From the NCBI RefSeq assembly GCF_014898055.3, contig NW_023605194.1, positions 57,575,361-57,639,360 of the forward strand: 64,000 bases of DNA. Direction: 5' to 3'. Shown piece after piece: positions 39,300 through 51,990 of this stretch (positions are counted from its first letter, which is position 1; each line of letters opens with the position of its first letter). This stretch comes from Talpa occidentalis (lineage: Eukaryota; Chordata; Mammalia; Eulipotyphla; Talpidae). The notes under the pieces are model-generated. The model ran no database searches. It had not been told where the DNA came from and was given only the letters and a program-made list of their open reading frames with translations. Position numbers and translations under genes: made by a program.

Positions 39300-39380
39300 G
39301 TGCATGCACATGTTGATTTTCAGTGACATACACCTGAAACATGTTATAATGCAATTTTACATCAAACAAAAATACCTTTG
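39300..39380 (+). mobile_element. Short L1 3' end relic
   Basis: 'gacatacacctgaaacatg' and 'ttataatgcaattttacatc' are typical words of the extreme L1 3' end. Confidence 0.5.
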
Positions 39381-39623
39381 TTGCATTAGTAAATAAACCA
39401 GAAAGCAAACAAAATCAACAATGGAATTCACATAGGAATTTTTAACGTTTAGGTAAGAAACAAATATTCTATTATTCTTACCCTTCCCCAGAAACTTAGA
39501 GTTTGTGTAACTAAAAATATCACTGTTCCTATATTTAAAAATGGGAAACTATTGTGTCTATGCTTTGTAAGGAAGAGATAGTTATCTTTTATCTTTCATT
39601 ATAGAAATGTTACTGAGTAATAG

Positions 39624-39743
<120 letters not shown>

Positions 39744-39888
39744 TAATTAATTTTTGTTTACTTATATTTTTTTTTCATGTAGACATTGTTCTAATTGGAT
39801 TGTGTCATTTTTCAAAGTTCAGATTAAACATTAACACTGTCTTAATAAAATTTAGCTGACATATTTCTAGTAATTGCCTCTGCTGTTT

Positions 39889-39920
39889 TCTTCATTTAGT
39901 TCATTTGAACTAAATGAAGA
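39889..39920. other. Perfect 15-bp inverted repeat with 2-nt spacer
   Basis: Left arm tcttcatttagttca, spacer tt, right arm tgaactaaatgaaga. In RNA this would form a tight stem 147 nt after the exon C donor. With only 2 nt between the arms, the inner pairs would open to make a loop. Confidence 0.9.
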
Positions 39921-40199
39921 TTTAGAGAACCTTCAAGTAGGAATGAAATTTAAGTGAGAGCTATTCAGAATGCTTTGATTGATAAATCGACATGTCAAAG
40001 TACTGCATATACAGAATAAATTCACAATATTCATTATTTGAGTATAGTGTATATTTCAGTTTTATTGTCCCAAATTGTTTAAAAAGTCTCAAAATGACAG
40101 CAATCCAATTAGTCCATGGGAGTGTTATTTTTTAAAGTGGTATGTCTACACATTTAAAGCTTATTCTTTGAAAACATTATGTGACTAATCTTATATATA

Positions 40200-41340
40200 T
40201 GATATACATTATGTGACATACATATATATATAAATTGAGGGGACATAGATTTCATAGCATTCTATATGGTTTAATAGCACAGGTTCGCACTTCTTGAAAT
40301 ATATATTGCCACACAACATCTACCACAGACTTTTGGCCTTACTCCATCCCTCCTGGCCATCTAAATTCTGTAAACAGATTACAAGGGTTTGAATTTGTTT
40401 GTTTCTGTCTGTCTCTTTATTTATATTCCATATATGAGTGAAATAATTGGTATATAACTCTCCTTCTAACTTATTTTACTAAACATAATTTCCTCTGGTT
40501 CTGTCTATGTTGTTCACAAATGGCAAGTCATCTTTTTCACAGCTAAGTAGCATTCCATTGCATATATATACCACCTTATATAGACCATCTCTCCTTAATC
40601 CATTCATCATCATTAGGCATTAAGTTGTTTCCATAACTTGGCCATTGCTAAGTGCTTCAGTGAACATAACAGGGTGTTTTTTCACTGTTATTTTTTTTTC
40701 AGTAGTGTTTTTTTTTTCCATTTTTTTAAAGATTTATTTATTATTTATGCATACAAGAGCTGGGGTACAGGCCAGAGGTGTGGGGGTGAGAGGATTCACC
40801 AGAGACAGAGTGGGGAACAGAACAGGCAGATTGACTGAAATACACTGCTGAGGGGAGCAATAGGCAAGGCAGAAGAGGTCTGCTGTGCCATGTGGGTTGC
40901 TCCCTGACTGGGGATTGAATTCATGCTGCAGAGGCTGTGGACAGCTTCATAGGTTGTGTCTTAACCCCTTGTGCCACCAGGGAGGCCTTTTTTTTTTTTT
41001 TTTCATTCTTTAGTAGATACCCAGGCGTGGAATTGCTGGATTATATGGTAGATATATTTTTTTAATAGTTTGAGAAACTGCAAAACTACTTTACATAATG
41101 CCTGGACCAACCAGTCAACATTATCACCAACAGTGTACAAGGTTTCCTTTTTCTCCACATCTTCACCAGTATTTCTTCTTCCTCATCTTTTTTATACAAG
41201 CAATTCTCATGGGTATGAGATCGTATCTTTTTTGTGGTTTTGATTTATTTGCATTTCCCGTGTGATAAGTAACTATGAATGTTTTTAAATGTGCTTGCTG
41301 GCCATTTCTGTGTCTTCTTTGAGAAAGTCAATACCCCTTT
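40200..41340 (-). mobile_element. Old L1 3' part, interrupted by a SINE
   Basis: Reverse L1: 3' UTR ('aaattgaggggacatag', 'ctaccacagacttttgg'), then the ORF2 C-terminus ('ccataacttggccattg' and 'tgaacataacagg'). It resumes after the SINE with 'tagtagatacccaggcgtgg' and runs to 'gcttgctggccatttctgtg'. Decayed throughout. Confidence 0.75.
40721..40987 (-). mobile_element. Older-subfamily SINE inside L1
   Basis: Reverse copy with intact ends (…ccagggaggcc at its 5' end). The flanks are T-rich on both sides (tttttttccattttt and ttttttttcattctt), so the duplication is imperfect. Confidence 0.88.
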
Positions 41341-41713
41341 GTAATGAAACAACCCTTTTTAATTATATTAAAGTATAAAATAATTCTAGTAAGACTCTGC
41401 TTACTACAGGTGATCTTACATATCTATGTTCTGAAGTACTTTAGTTTGACTTTAGGGCTATATCTTTGTGAGCCTTCTGTTTTTGTTACTTACAAGTTTT
41501 TGAAATTGAGAAGTAGGAGAAACAACTGTGAGAATTAGGATAGAGACAACTTACCATAACCAACAATTGATTGGCAATAGTATCTAAAGAAGCAGCTAAG
41601 AAATCTCTGCATTTCATGTCTTCTCCAATCTCCTTTGACCTTACCAAGAAGTTGTAATCAGTAAAAAACAGTTTAGGATTCTGAAATATAAATGGTTCAA
41701 GAACCTACAGAAG

Positions 41714-41971
41714 GGCCTCCCCTGGTGGCGCAGGCTGTTAAGTGCAGTGCTTTGAAGCTGTCCGCAACCTCTGCAGTGCCAGTTGGATCCCAACTGCCCG
41801 CATGGTGCAGCAGACCTCTCCTGTGGCACCCGCTGCTCCCCTCAGCAGTGTATTTTATCAGTCTGCCTGTTCTGTTCCCCACTCTGTCTCTGGTGAATCC
41901 TTTCACCCTCCCATGCATCTGGCCTGTATCCCAGTTCTTGTATAATAAATAAATAAATATTTTAAAAAAAG
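41714..41971 (+). mobile_element. SINE, forward (older body, intermediate head)
   Basis: Perfect 13-bp duplication gaacctacagaag at 41701-41713 and 41972-41984. The head reads cccctggtggcgcaggctg and the B box is changed to agttggatccc. Confidence 0.92.
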
Positions 41972-43041
41972 GAACCTACAGAAGTGGCATTTTCGTAAAG
42001 TATTTGAAAATACTGTGTTGCAGTATAAATTGGAATTGATAATTTATGCAACGAATAGTTGCATAAACATTTCTCTGTTTCTAAATATAATATGAAAATT
42101 CAATGATAGTAGGACATTACTGAATTAGTTATTTGGAGTAGAAAGCCCATCACCATGAAATTTTTATGCAGTATCTGAAATGTGACTTTGTAATTAATTT
42201 ATAGCTCCTGGAATTAAGGTTACAAAATAAACTTTAGAACTCTAGCCAAGGCATAAATTTCTAGGATAAGAACCATTAAATCTCTTGGGAGGGCTCCCTG
42301 TGAAATTGTAAACAATAAATGTTAGCACTTATGTTTTATTTAATCAGTGTAATAAATTAGAATTAATATGGGGGGAAGGTTAAGTTGAAAGGCAAATAAA
42401 CCAATCCATTTTATTTGATCATATTTACCCTCTTTTAGAATTAGAGGATTCAGGGAGATTTTTATTAAAGGGGAGATATTATTATCTTAATAAATAAAAT
42501 TAAATATATTTTGATAGTAAATTTTATAATAATATAATTTATTAGTGTTACTTAAATTGTTTTCTTCTTAAATCATTTATTTTTATTCGAACATTTAAAT
42601 GTTAATTATTTTAAATTGAAAACAATAATTTTATTAACAAAATATTTTTTAAAATTAAGGTTCATTTCCAAAAAGAGATAGCAGTAAGGATTTAGCCTGT
42701 GCATTTTGCCTTGTCAATTCCTAGAGTATTATCCTTTGTAGAGAGAAAAAGTTGCAATGCTTTTATCGTTCAAATATGAAGACACTTTGAGGAAATTCTT
42801 GTGTGAAATTTCTAAGCCATTTATTAACTTTTTCCCCTTCCAGACAGCTCTTGTTGCTTTTGAATTCAGAGGAACTAGACTCAAGCCCTTGTTCACCAAA
42901 GATTAGCTAGGAGCTCTTGATCCAGTAATTCAGTTCTTTAAAGTACTAATATCCACATTTTAATACTGGAGATTTATTCATTAAATAAAAAGTAGTTATT
43001 GGTTATAAACACTACAGATTAAAAGTGAACAAAAAGCAAAT

Positions 43042-43332
43042 CCCAGGGCTTCCCTGGTGGCACAAGGGTTAAGATGCAGCCTGTGAAGCTATCCACAGTA
43101 ACTGTAGCATGAGTTCGATTCCTGGCCAGCCAGGGAGCAACCCACATGGCACAGCATACCTCTCCTGACTCACCCCACTGGTGCTCCCCTCCGCAGTGTA
43201 CTTTGGTCATTCTGCCTGTTCTGTTCCCCACTCTGTCTCTGGTGAATCCTCTCACCCCACCCCCACACACACACCTCTGGCCTGTACCCCAGCTCTTGTA
43301 TGCATAAATAAATAAATCTTAAAAAAAAAAAA
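43042..43332 (+). mobile_element. Older-subfamily SINE, forward
   Basis: A good example of the older type: ggcttccctggtggcacaag, B box gagttcgattcc, ctggccagccagggagc, and the end ctgtaccccagctcttgta, then gcataaataaataaatctt and A17. The duplication aaaaagcaaat is at 43031-43041 and 43333-43343. Confidence 0.92.
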
Positions 43333-43629
43333 AAAAAGCAAATTTCCTCTTCCCATGGAACTTGCATTCTATTTGAGGCGAAAGAGCAAATAATCGTAGT
43401 AAATCAACATATATGATGTTAGGTGGTGTAACTGCAATAAAGAAAAGTAAATACAAGTAGCAATGTAACATAATGGAAGAAAAGTACTATTTCCCTGTGG
43501 CAGGCCCAAATTAAGAATTCCTACTGGAAATAGTAAAATAAGTACTTACATTCCGGATAAATTGAAATCTGAGCAGTGACCTGAAAGAAGTGAAGAAGAA
43601 AGTCATGTGCCTATATTGGGGCGTGGGGT

Positions 43630-43672
43630 GGTGTGTGTGTGTGTGTGTGTGTGCATGTGCGTGCGTGTGTGT
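43630..43672. repeat. (GT)n microsatellite
   Basis: A GT run with gcatgtgcgtgcg interruptions. Confidence 0.9.
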
Positions 43673-43844
43673 TATTCCAGAGACCGAAAATTGCAAATGT
43701 GTAGGCATGTTTGCTATATCAGTCTATAGATATCAAGACAGAAAATGAGTTATATGTGACCTCACAGACCACAAGGAAGATGTAGCATTTTACTGTATAG
43801 TGGATAAAAAGTCAATAGAACTACCTGCTCAATAGGTAGCCATT

Positions 43845-44095
43845 AACTATAAGTGGTTATTGAGTGCTTGCAATGTGGCAGGTCCAAACAAGAGTTTCTT
43901 TAAAGTTTAAAATGCACAACCAAATTTTAGAAACTGGGCACAAATGTAGTAAGAATGTAAAATAACTCATTAATATTTTTATATGGATTACATATTGAAA
44001 AGACAGATTTTGGATATATTGAGCTAAATTTAGATAAATCTCACCATTTTAATTTAAAATTTTTAAGGTGGTTACTGTGCAATTTGACTTTTTTA
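43845..44095. repeat. Ancient interspersed repeat, second copy of the 35985 type
   Basis: 'attgagtgcttgcaatgtgg', then 'gaaaagacagattttggata', then 'aaatctcaccattttaattt', in the same order and spacing class as the copy at 35985-36295. Confidence 0.5.
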
Positions 44096-45879
44096 TCTAA
44101 TTTGTGTTTAATTCTTTTTGGAAAGAGTAGCCTTAGTTTTGCATGAACAAAGCATGTTCTAGCTTAAGTTTCAAGCTAGAGTTGAGTAGGAGAGATCATG
44201 TGACCACTAATGAGTCTACAATAGTAGTCCAGGAGAGTTATAATTGTAAGCTTGGACATGGTAGGGATGGATACAGGGAGAAGTGATTAGTTGAAAGATA
44301 TTCTACCTTGGATTGAACATATAAAGTAAATAATAACTTAGGTTTTTTGGTCTGAGCAAGTGGAAAAAATAAAAATATTATTTGCCTTACTTAGCATTAA
44401 AGAATTTGACGAAATTTTACATGTGAAAGTAGTTGAATCCTGTTCTCAGAGAGAACTGGTTTTATTTATCAGTATTTGCTTCACCTCAATAAATGCATGG
44501 ATGCCAGCTCCTTTTCTACTATCAGCCTGTTGATTTTGCAGCTTGGTAATTGATTAAAACTCATTTTTCTCCTCACCACAGGCACTGTCTTAGTCCTACA
44601 TTAAAGTTATTTCCTCTTCTCTCATTTATTTCACCTGTAGCATTATCCTATGGTGTTATCCTATGGATTCCTTGAAAATCTTTTAAAAATATAAGTCCCA
44701 CTGAATATATGAAATAAGTCACTGTATCTGAGAATTTAATTGTGCAGTCTTTCTTGTCTGCTGTATTGATTTAAAATCGCTGTAAGTAATGCCAATCATC
44801 TGCAAATTTTCTTTAAGTATACTTAGCACAAAAATGTAAAGAGGTTATCAACAGAAATGACCATAAATTATCCACTTGTTATCAAATAATGAAGCACAGA
44901 CATTTCAGTAGTACAACTTTTCAAAAGAATGTTTTCTTAAATAAGTGCATAATAGCTGTAAAATAAATTGAATCAAGTCATAAAAATAAAACACAAACTC
45001 ATGAAATGGAAGCATACTTTTAATATTAAGTGTATAATTCAAAATTCTTTTAAAAAAGATAAATGTCATTGGTTTTATTCACAGTCTTTGTTTTGACACA
45101 AAGGGAATTTCTGCTATTTTTCTGAAAGACTTTTTGGGGCTTTATTTTTGTAGAGAAGAAGTAACTTTCTCTCTTTGTAAGAAGAAATACTTATTTTCAA
45201 CTCACTGGATTATAAGAACAAAATAATGTTTTATGTTTGGCAAATAGGTAGCATTACAATAAATACAAATTAAGCCCCAAAAAAGTTTCTTTTCAGAATT
45301 AAAGACTAGACCATAACTACACTTTTACAAAATAGTTTTTGATATTGTTACTCATGTACATTGCACTAGTATCTTGAATGCTTTGTTCCTTGAAATGAGG
45401 GAAAAGGTAGAGGTTTCAAATTCAGTTGTCATATGAGAGAAATTTAAATTTCATGTTCTCAATGCATAAGTACTGAAGTTTAGGTAGAATGGAATTTAGT
45501 ACAAATGCTTCAGCCCCTTCCTTCCCTGACCAATAATTCTGGAAAAAAAAAAAAAAAAAGGAACAGCAGTGCACTTTCCAAAGCAAAGCTACCCAAACTC
45601 TATCAGTTTAGACCCTTACCTCACACTAGGCACCATGAGTTGTGTAAAACTTCTCCTATTTTACTTTGCCAACAGGATGTAAGGCCCAGTGGTCTTTATT
45701 AAACAATATTGGTCAGAACCCCATCTATGAGCTTCTGTCTCCTCAAACTACTAAGCAAGTTTTTATTGAGGAGTTTTATGATACAAGGTGGGATTCTCCT
45801 TTGAATCTCCCGACACTCACTCTTACTCTACTTGTTACTTTATTTGTAACTCAACTATGCTGACTCCAGCATGAATTAT

Positions 45880-46455
45880 TTCCTGTATAGAAATCAACCT
45901 CCCGTGTCCCTCAGCAGCCTCCAGGCCCTAATAAAGTTAGCAGTATGGAAGTGTATCTGCGACAGCCTAGGTAAAAGAACTTGCCAGCCTGTAGGATGAG
46001 TTGCCCTGGTCCTGTTTAGACTCAACAATGGACTGGCAAGCTCTGTTCAAGCAATTCAGCCAGCTACGCTGATGATGAGGCATCCTGATAGATTTAAAAA
46101 AAAAAAAAAAAAAAAAAGCTTCAAATCCTGAATAATGCTTTTCTCACACAATCTCCCAGAGGGAGAAAAGGAAAAGCCCACATGTGTAATTGGAATATAA
46201 TCCATCTCAGCAAGCCCAGGCATAGACCAACCCACAATAAGCTGCGATGCTCCTCTCCTCCCTCCCTCTTGGACTTATAAATATCTCCTAACTCCCTTCA
46301 GAGAGCCTGTTATATTCTTCTTTCCCAAACTGACTCCCTCACTTGGGGTCTCTCTAATAATGACTTGCCTGGTTCAACTACAACTAGTGCTCTCTGGTGA
46401 ATTCTTCCACTAGAGGGCAAAGGACCCACTCTTTGGGGTTGGGGCCTGTAACACA
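45880..46455 (+). mobile_element. Candidate solo LTR of an endogenous retrovirus
   Basis: The right part looks like an LTR: TATAAATA at 46276-46283, about 35 nt later a CT-rich segment with cctgttatattcttctttcc, then ggggtctctctaataatg, and an end reading ggttggggcctgtaaca (46453) with the CA end expected of an LTR. An A22 run sits inside at 46096-46117. The left edge and any 4-6 bp target duplication were not found, so the extent is uncertain. No retroviral gene text is visible. Confidence 0.5.
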
Positions 46456-47282
46456 ATAAAGAAGGTGGCTCCATGACTTTCATATTCATTTTTGAGGGTT
46501 AATGTGTTTCAATTTATAAAAATTCTTAGCTATTTGAAAATGTTGTCATAGTATAATATAAAATTATTTCACTAAAAATATAAACTATCGAAGTGGCATG
46601 AATTTACAAAAAAATAGTATTTTTTTCTAATAATCATTCATATGCATATAGGTACTCATGTTTGTATCAATTGTATTTTCCTATATGTAGAATTAACAGA
46701 GGCAAAAGACTTATCAATTTGATTTCTTTATCCTAAGATTCTATTGGATATTGATTGATTTATTAAATAGAGTCTCATATGCTGATGTGTTTCAATAGAT
46801 TTGTTTCATGGTTTAATGATCACATATTCATCATTAATTAATGCATTTCTGATTTTTTACAGTCAAAATCATACCCATTTATGTCAGGAAATATAAAACA
46901 CATATTGAAGAATAGCAAATACACATACTCAGTTAATATTGCCAACTGATACATGATACAGAAAAAATTAAGTGCATTATTGTTTTCCCATTTTTCTTAG
47001 TAATACAGTTAACAAAACAATAATGGGGTTTGATTGTTACATTTAGACATTGCAGTTTGTCAGAATTAATATTTTTCCTCCTTTATGATCGGAGATACTC
47101 AGTAAGGTAGGGGATGGCAGAGAGTAGAGAAGGGGCAGATCGGGGCGGGCAGAAAGCAAGGTGGAGTATGTGGAGTGTGTAGACACTTAGGTGTGGGGAA
47201 AACTATGATGACCACACCTGAGGGGAGAAATCCTATAATGTGAAAAAATTTACAAGGATGTTTAAAAACAAAAGTAAAAATG

Positions 47283-47306
47283 GTGTGTGTGTGTGTGTGT
47301 GTGTGT
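47283..47306. repeat. (TG)n microsatellite
   Basis: Twelve TG units. Confidence 0.9.
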
Positions 47307-49289
47307 TTACATTTGCTTTTTTTTAATGCTCACTTTTGGAAACCATAAAAATATCACCAAAACAAAACAAAAAAAAAAAAACAAAATAATTCCTATAATT
47401 CCACTGAGAATGTTTTAGTGTTGCTTTTATATAAAAATGTTTTAAATAGTTGAACTATTGCTGTTTTCCAAAAGAGATAAGTAGAATATTCCTTAACAGA
47501 AAATATATTTTAATGGAAAAACAATTAAAAATATGATATTTTGAATTTTAGACCAGATACAGATACTCTTAAAATGACCCTTGTCTGCTCTGTGAGAATA
47601 TCGCAAATATTAAGAATTAGAATAGTGTTGCAAGAAGTATTCTGTTTAGGGATAGATGGTGATAAATTGTGGTAAATAAAAAAAATCAATTTGGCTGTAA
47701 TCTTAAGGACATATTGGCTTTAATCTTATTTAACCTTCTGATTTGTAATATAGATTTTAGAAGCATTTGAATAAATACTTAACAAAGTATGGTAGAACAA
47801 GAAGTTGATTTACACAGGCACATTCCATTCTGTGATTTAAGGGAAAGAAGTTGTTCATATCCTAAAGGTTAAAGCATATTAATTACACATTTTCTAGTTT
47901 CTCATTAGATTTATCTTTTTTATCAAAAAAAAATTGGAAATAAAATTGAAATGTGAAAAAGAAGTAGAAAAGGGGAAAGGGTAGAATTAGTAATTCAATT
48001 GGCTTTATAATCTGTTTTACTTTTCCCACAATCACACCATTGAGTTAAGTTTATTTTTCAGTTTTTCACCAAATAGAAAACAATTTCAGGGTAAACACAG
48101 GTCACAATATATGTTTCCATTAAAATATTTGCATTACTGTTGCTTTATAAAGATTCCAAAATACACAATGACAATTATTCCTTTCAAAATTATTTCTTTA
48201 CTGTTCTTTCATGTTTAATGACTCAGAACTTTTGCCACATAGAACAGTTTATTAGTCTTACAAATCATCCCATACCATAGTGTATGGCAAATGTTTGATA
48301 CTTTGTATGGCCATTCAGTTCAGGAACTGAGAAACAAGACTCAATTCCTTTATTCTCTGAATTATATTTTTCTCTTATTTTTTTCCAGTTTACACACAAT
48401 TTACCTCTCTTGTGCTGCTCCTTTTTTAGCTTGAGAAATTCAACCATATGTTTATATATGAAAATTCCATTTGTATCAGTAGCAATACAAATGGTATTTT
48501 AGATGCTTATATTTATGTCTAAGTTGTATCAGAGGCTAAATGTAATTCTTTTTAAATGTTCCACCTTATTCAAAAAGATTTTAAAGCAGTTTATAATGAT
48601 TCACACAGAAAACAAGGTAAAATGCATTTTACATGAGTCAGAAAAATAAGCAAACAGGATAGAAATTGAAGGAGTCAGAGTAAGACTACTAATAGGCATG
48701 TTGGGAAACCCTGTGGATCACTAAAGAGAATAGTCATAAAATTGGTTTTCGTTATCTTGCACCAATGTGAAAGAAACAAATAAACAAAGCAGAACAGAAT
48801 TTTTTATAACTTAAAGAAAGGAAAACATTTTCTGGTGGAAAGGTGGAACTATTACTGAATCAAATGTCAGGTTGAAGGAAAATGTTTTTGTCCTCTGGGG
48901 CTTCATCGATAGGATAGCTCCTCATGTAATGAACACAGTATTCATGATAACTGGAGCATTACTCAAGACAGAGTGTGGATAGAGTCTCTATGGTCTATAT
49001 TAACAGACAAAAAAAAAAGTGCAGACTATCAAGAAAGCCTATACATATCCCTTCAGCCATCTGCAATGCCTATTGATTCTTTTAGCAAGCCTTGTGAAAA
49101 ATATTGACAAGTAACTGAGATGGAGCTCCCTTTCTTGCTAGTTAAATGTAAGCCATTTACTTCAACAAAAGGCTAAATAGGGTTTGCAATCATGAAATCT
49201 GAAGGGTTTCTATAACCAGCACAACAAATAGCTCACATGGTGCTTTCTGATGTGTCTTGTGGACTTAGTGTTATCTAACTTCCCACAGA

Positions 49290-49440
49290 TACTCTTTAAG
49301 TTGTCTTTCCCCATTGTACAGATGAGCTCCCTAAAACATTTGAGAGGTTGAATAATTTCCACAAAGGTAGCAGATGTTGCAGGTTTAATTTGAATGTATA
49401 CCCATGGGTCAACACAAGCCTAGGTATTGAACCCTTCTTC
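49290..49440 (-). mobile_element. MIR SINE relic
   Basis: 'ccccattgtacagatgagct', 'gagaggttgaataatttcc' and 'ggtattgaaccc' in MIR order, reverse orientation. Confidence 0.65.
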
Positions 49441-49534
49441 CTATTACAATGTTTCTTAGGAAGGGTAAATTATTAGGTACAAAGAGTGAGTTATACAGTG
49501 AAGTTAGAATTGGACTTTCAGTGCAACTTAATGC

Positions 49535-49622
49535 AGTATATACAGACATCGATTTATAATGATGTACAACTAAAATTTACATGTTACAAAGCAATGTTAT
49601 TTCAATAAAAATGATTAAAAAA
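49535..49622 (+). mobile_element. Short L1 3' end relic
   Basis: 'tttataatgatgtacaac', 'catgttacaaagcaatgtta' and 'ttcaataaaaatgattaaaa': the extreme L1 3' end with its polyadenylation region. Confidence 0.6.
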
Positions 49623-51387
49623 TCTGATGAAAAAATCCAGCCTTTTTTGAGAGTGAACTGAGCATAAAAGGCAGGAAATTTTCACCAAATGGTTATTATT
49701 TTGTTGAGCTCATTCATATAAATAAGCCATTGAGAAGAGGGCTGCTGTACTCATTTTAGTGTCAAAAAATAAAATTTAAATCAACCATAAGTGAAAGTTT
49801 ACCTCTTCTATACAACTTTTTCAGTAAAGCTGCTACACTTAATTTTTTTATAATGCAATTTCTGGTTGAAGCTAATTGAAGATATGTATGTAGGTAACTG
49901 GATAAAGTGATGTGGTAGATTAATATTTAGATGTATATTCAAAAATAGTTTGTTTTGAGAGTAAATCAGTTAACTGATTCAGCTATATATTGGTACACTA
50001 AGTTTGTTATTTAAAAATAAGGCATTTGCATAGAAAAACTATTTTGGTTAAACATTCCTTTCTACTTTCATTCTAAGAAAATTATTTAAGTTTACTGTTT
50101 CTTACTGAATATTATCATATGGTAATACAGTAAAACATGTTTGCGTATGTACATAAGATATATGCATATGTAAAAAGATAAAACACAACTTAAAGTTAAA
50201 TGTATAGGTAAGTAGAACACATACAGGTATATACTTTTATATACTCAAGAATGTGTATGTTAGTTATATTAACATATTTCCTTAGAAGCTAAGAGATTTG
50301 AAGCTTTCTCTAAAGAAGACAGTTACACATTACTATATGAGTATGCTACACAGCTTTTATATTAAAGTGAAATAAACCCTAAATGAATATTTGTTTTTTT
50401 AATGATTATAACCATTATCCTTATTCATTTGTGCTATATTTGTTTCTTAGAAAGTCAAAGACAGTCCTTAGTTTGAGAAAGTTTGTCATAATCAAATACT
50501 CTGCTGCTATATATGTGATTATAGTACTCTCATTTTAAATTAATATATGGCTCCAAAGAACTTGATTCAGGGGAAATTTAAATGACTAGGTTTTTCCGTA
50601 ATACAAATTCTTATCAAATGCTATTCTAAGAATCCTTCAACTTTAAATAGAATGAAAAATATGTGATCAATAGAATTATAAAGGGTTTCGTGGGAACACT
50701 TAGAGGAAGACCAAGATACCAAAACAGGTGTCACCACGAGAGAATTAGAAAAATGACTTGTTCTTTGGTACAGTTAGACCTTAAATAAAATATGCATAAG
50801 ATTAGTTCTGATGTGATTGAAATTAACTGAGGCTAACTTCTGCAAAGGTAACTTTATTGGGAGGCCATTGGGAATTGACAATATCAATACAAGGATGAAA
50901 CACAGACTGGGAAATAGTCAAGAACAAGGGCTGTTCCAGGGGCCTGGGAAGCAAAAAACCACAGGAATAATAGGTAGATTTGCAATTTCAGTGTGATGGA
51001 ATATTGTACCTCAAGTGGATGAGTTCCAACCATTTTAAACTCTTGTCTCTGACTAAAAAACAAATCCAAAGAGCAAATGGAATGATCTGATCTGGTTTTG
51101 TTTGTTTTTGCATGGAGCAAAGGCAGGACAGTATCACTGATAAGTTTTAATGGATACAAGTATTGGGACAAAGCTAATTCCTCAAAATAAAATAAGGGTG
51201 TTTTTTTTTTTTTAGGGTGACAGCATGTATGTTTTGCAGCAAAGAGGAGCAAAAAAAGAAATATGTCTACTTATAAAATGGAAATGTTAATGCCGTCGTT
51301 TAATCCTTATCTCTCTTTGACTCTTACAAGCACTAAATACAATTCTATGGTACAGATAGCATGTTTCCAAGCACATGATTTATTGTA

Positions 51388-51990
51388 TTACTTTTTTTCA
51401 TTGATGAATATCTGTTAACAATTCTGTGTGATTCCAAGAAATAGGATCACATGTCTTTGGATGTATGTTATACCACACACCACTAAGAGCCCCCAGAGTC
51501 CACCATAGTCCATAGGATACGCTCCCCTTATATCCCCCAATCCCGCTCATCCCTCCTCAGTTCTAGCGCTGTATTTATAGGGTTTGGTTTGCTTTCGTTT
51601 TTTTGTTTGTTTCCACATGAAACAACATGTTTTCTGCCACATGAGTGAAATCATAAGTATTTCTTATTCTCTTTCTGACATTTTCTTTAGCATAATCCTC
51701 TCCAAAATTGTCGGAAATTGTTCCTTCCAAATTGTCACAAACAACAAGATTTCATCTGTTTGTCTTCCTTGAAATGTCTATATAGATCTTTTTGATTGGC
51801 TTATGTTTGGTTTTCTTGAGTTGTATAAGCATTTTGTAGGTCTTGACTATATTATGTTTATAAACCATACATTCATAATCCATTTATCTGTCCTTGGTCA
51901 CTTAAGTTGTTTCCATAAGTTTGCAAATAGTGCTACAATGAACATAGGAGTATGTATATCCCTAGATCTACAGTTAATATATATCCCTAG
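51388..51990 (-). mobile_element. Rearranged old L1 3' fragments
   Basis: L1 3' UTR words ('accacacaccactaagagcc') and ORF2 C-terminal words, in reverse orientation. The blocks are out of order: 'cttccttgaaatgtctatat' (51767) precedes 'aatagtgctacaatgaacat' (51927), which should lie nearer the 3' end. Internal rearrangement or two insertions would explain this. Confidence 0.6.

Noticed and set aside
50884..51252. 122-codon minus-strand open frame
   Set aside because: Not recognisable as any protein, starts next to a T-run, and has no splice or promoter context. Probably chance, though I cannot exclude a decayed repeat or pseudogene.
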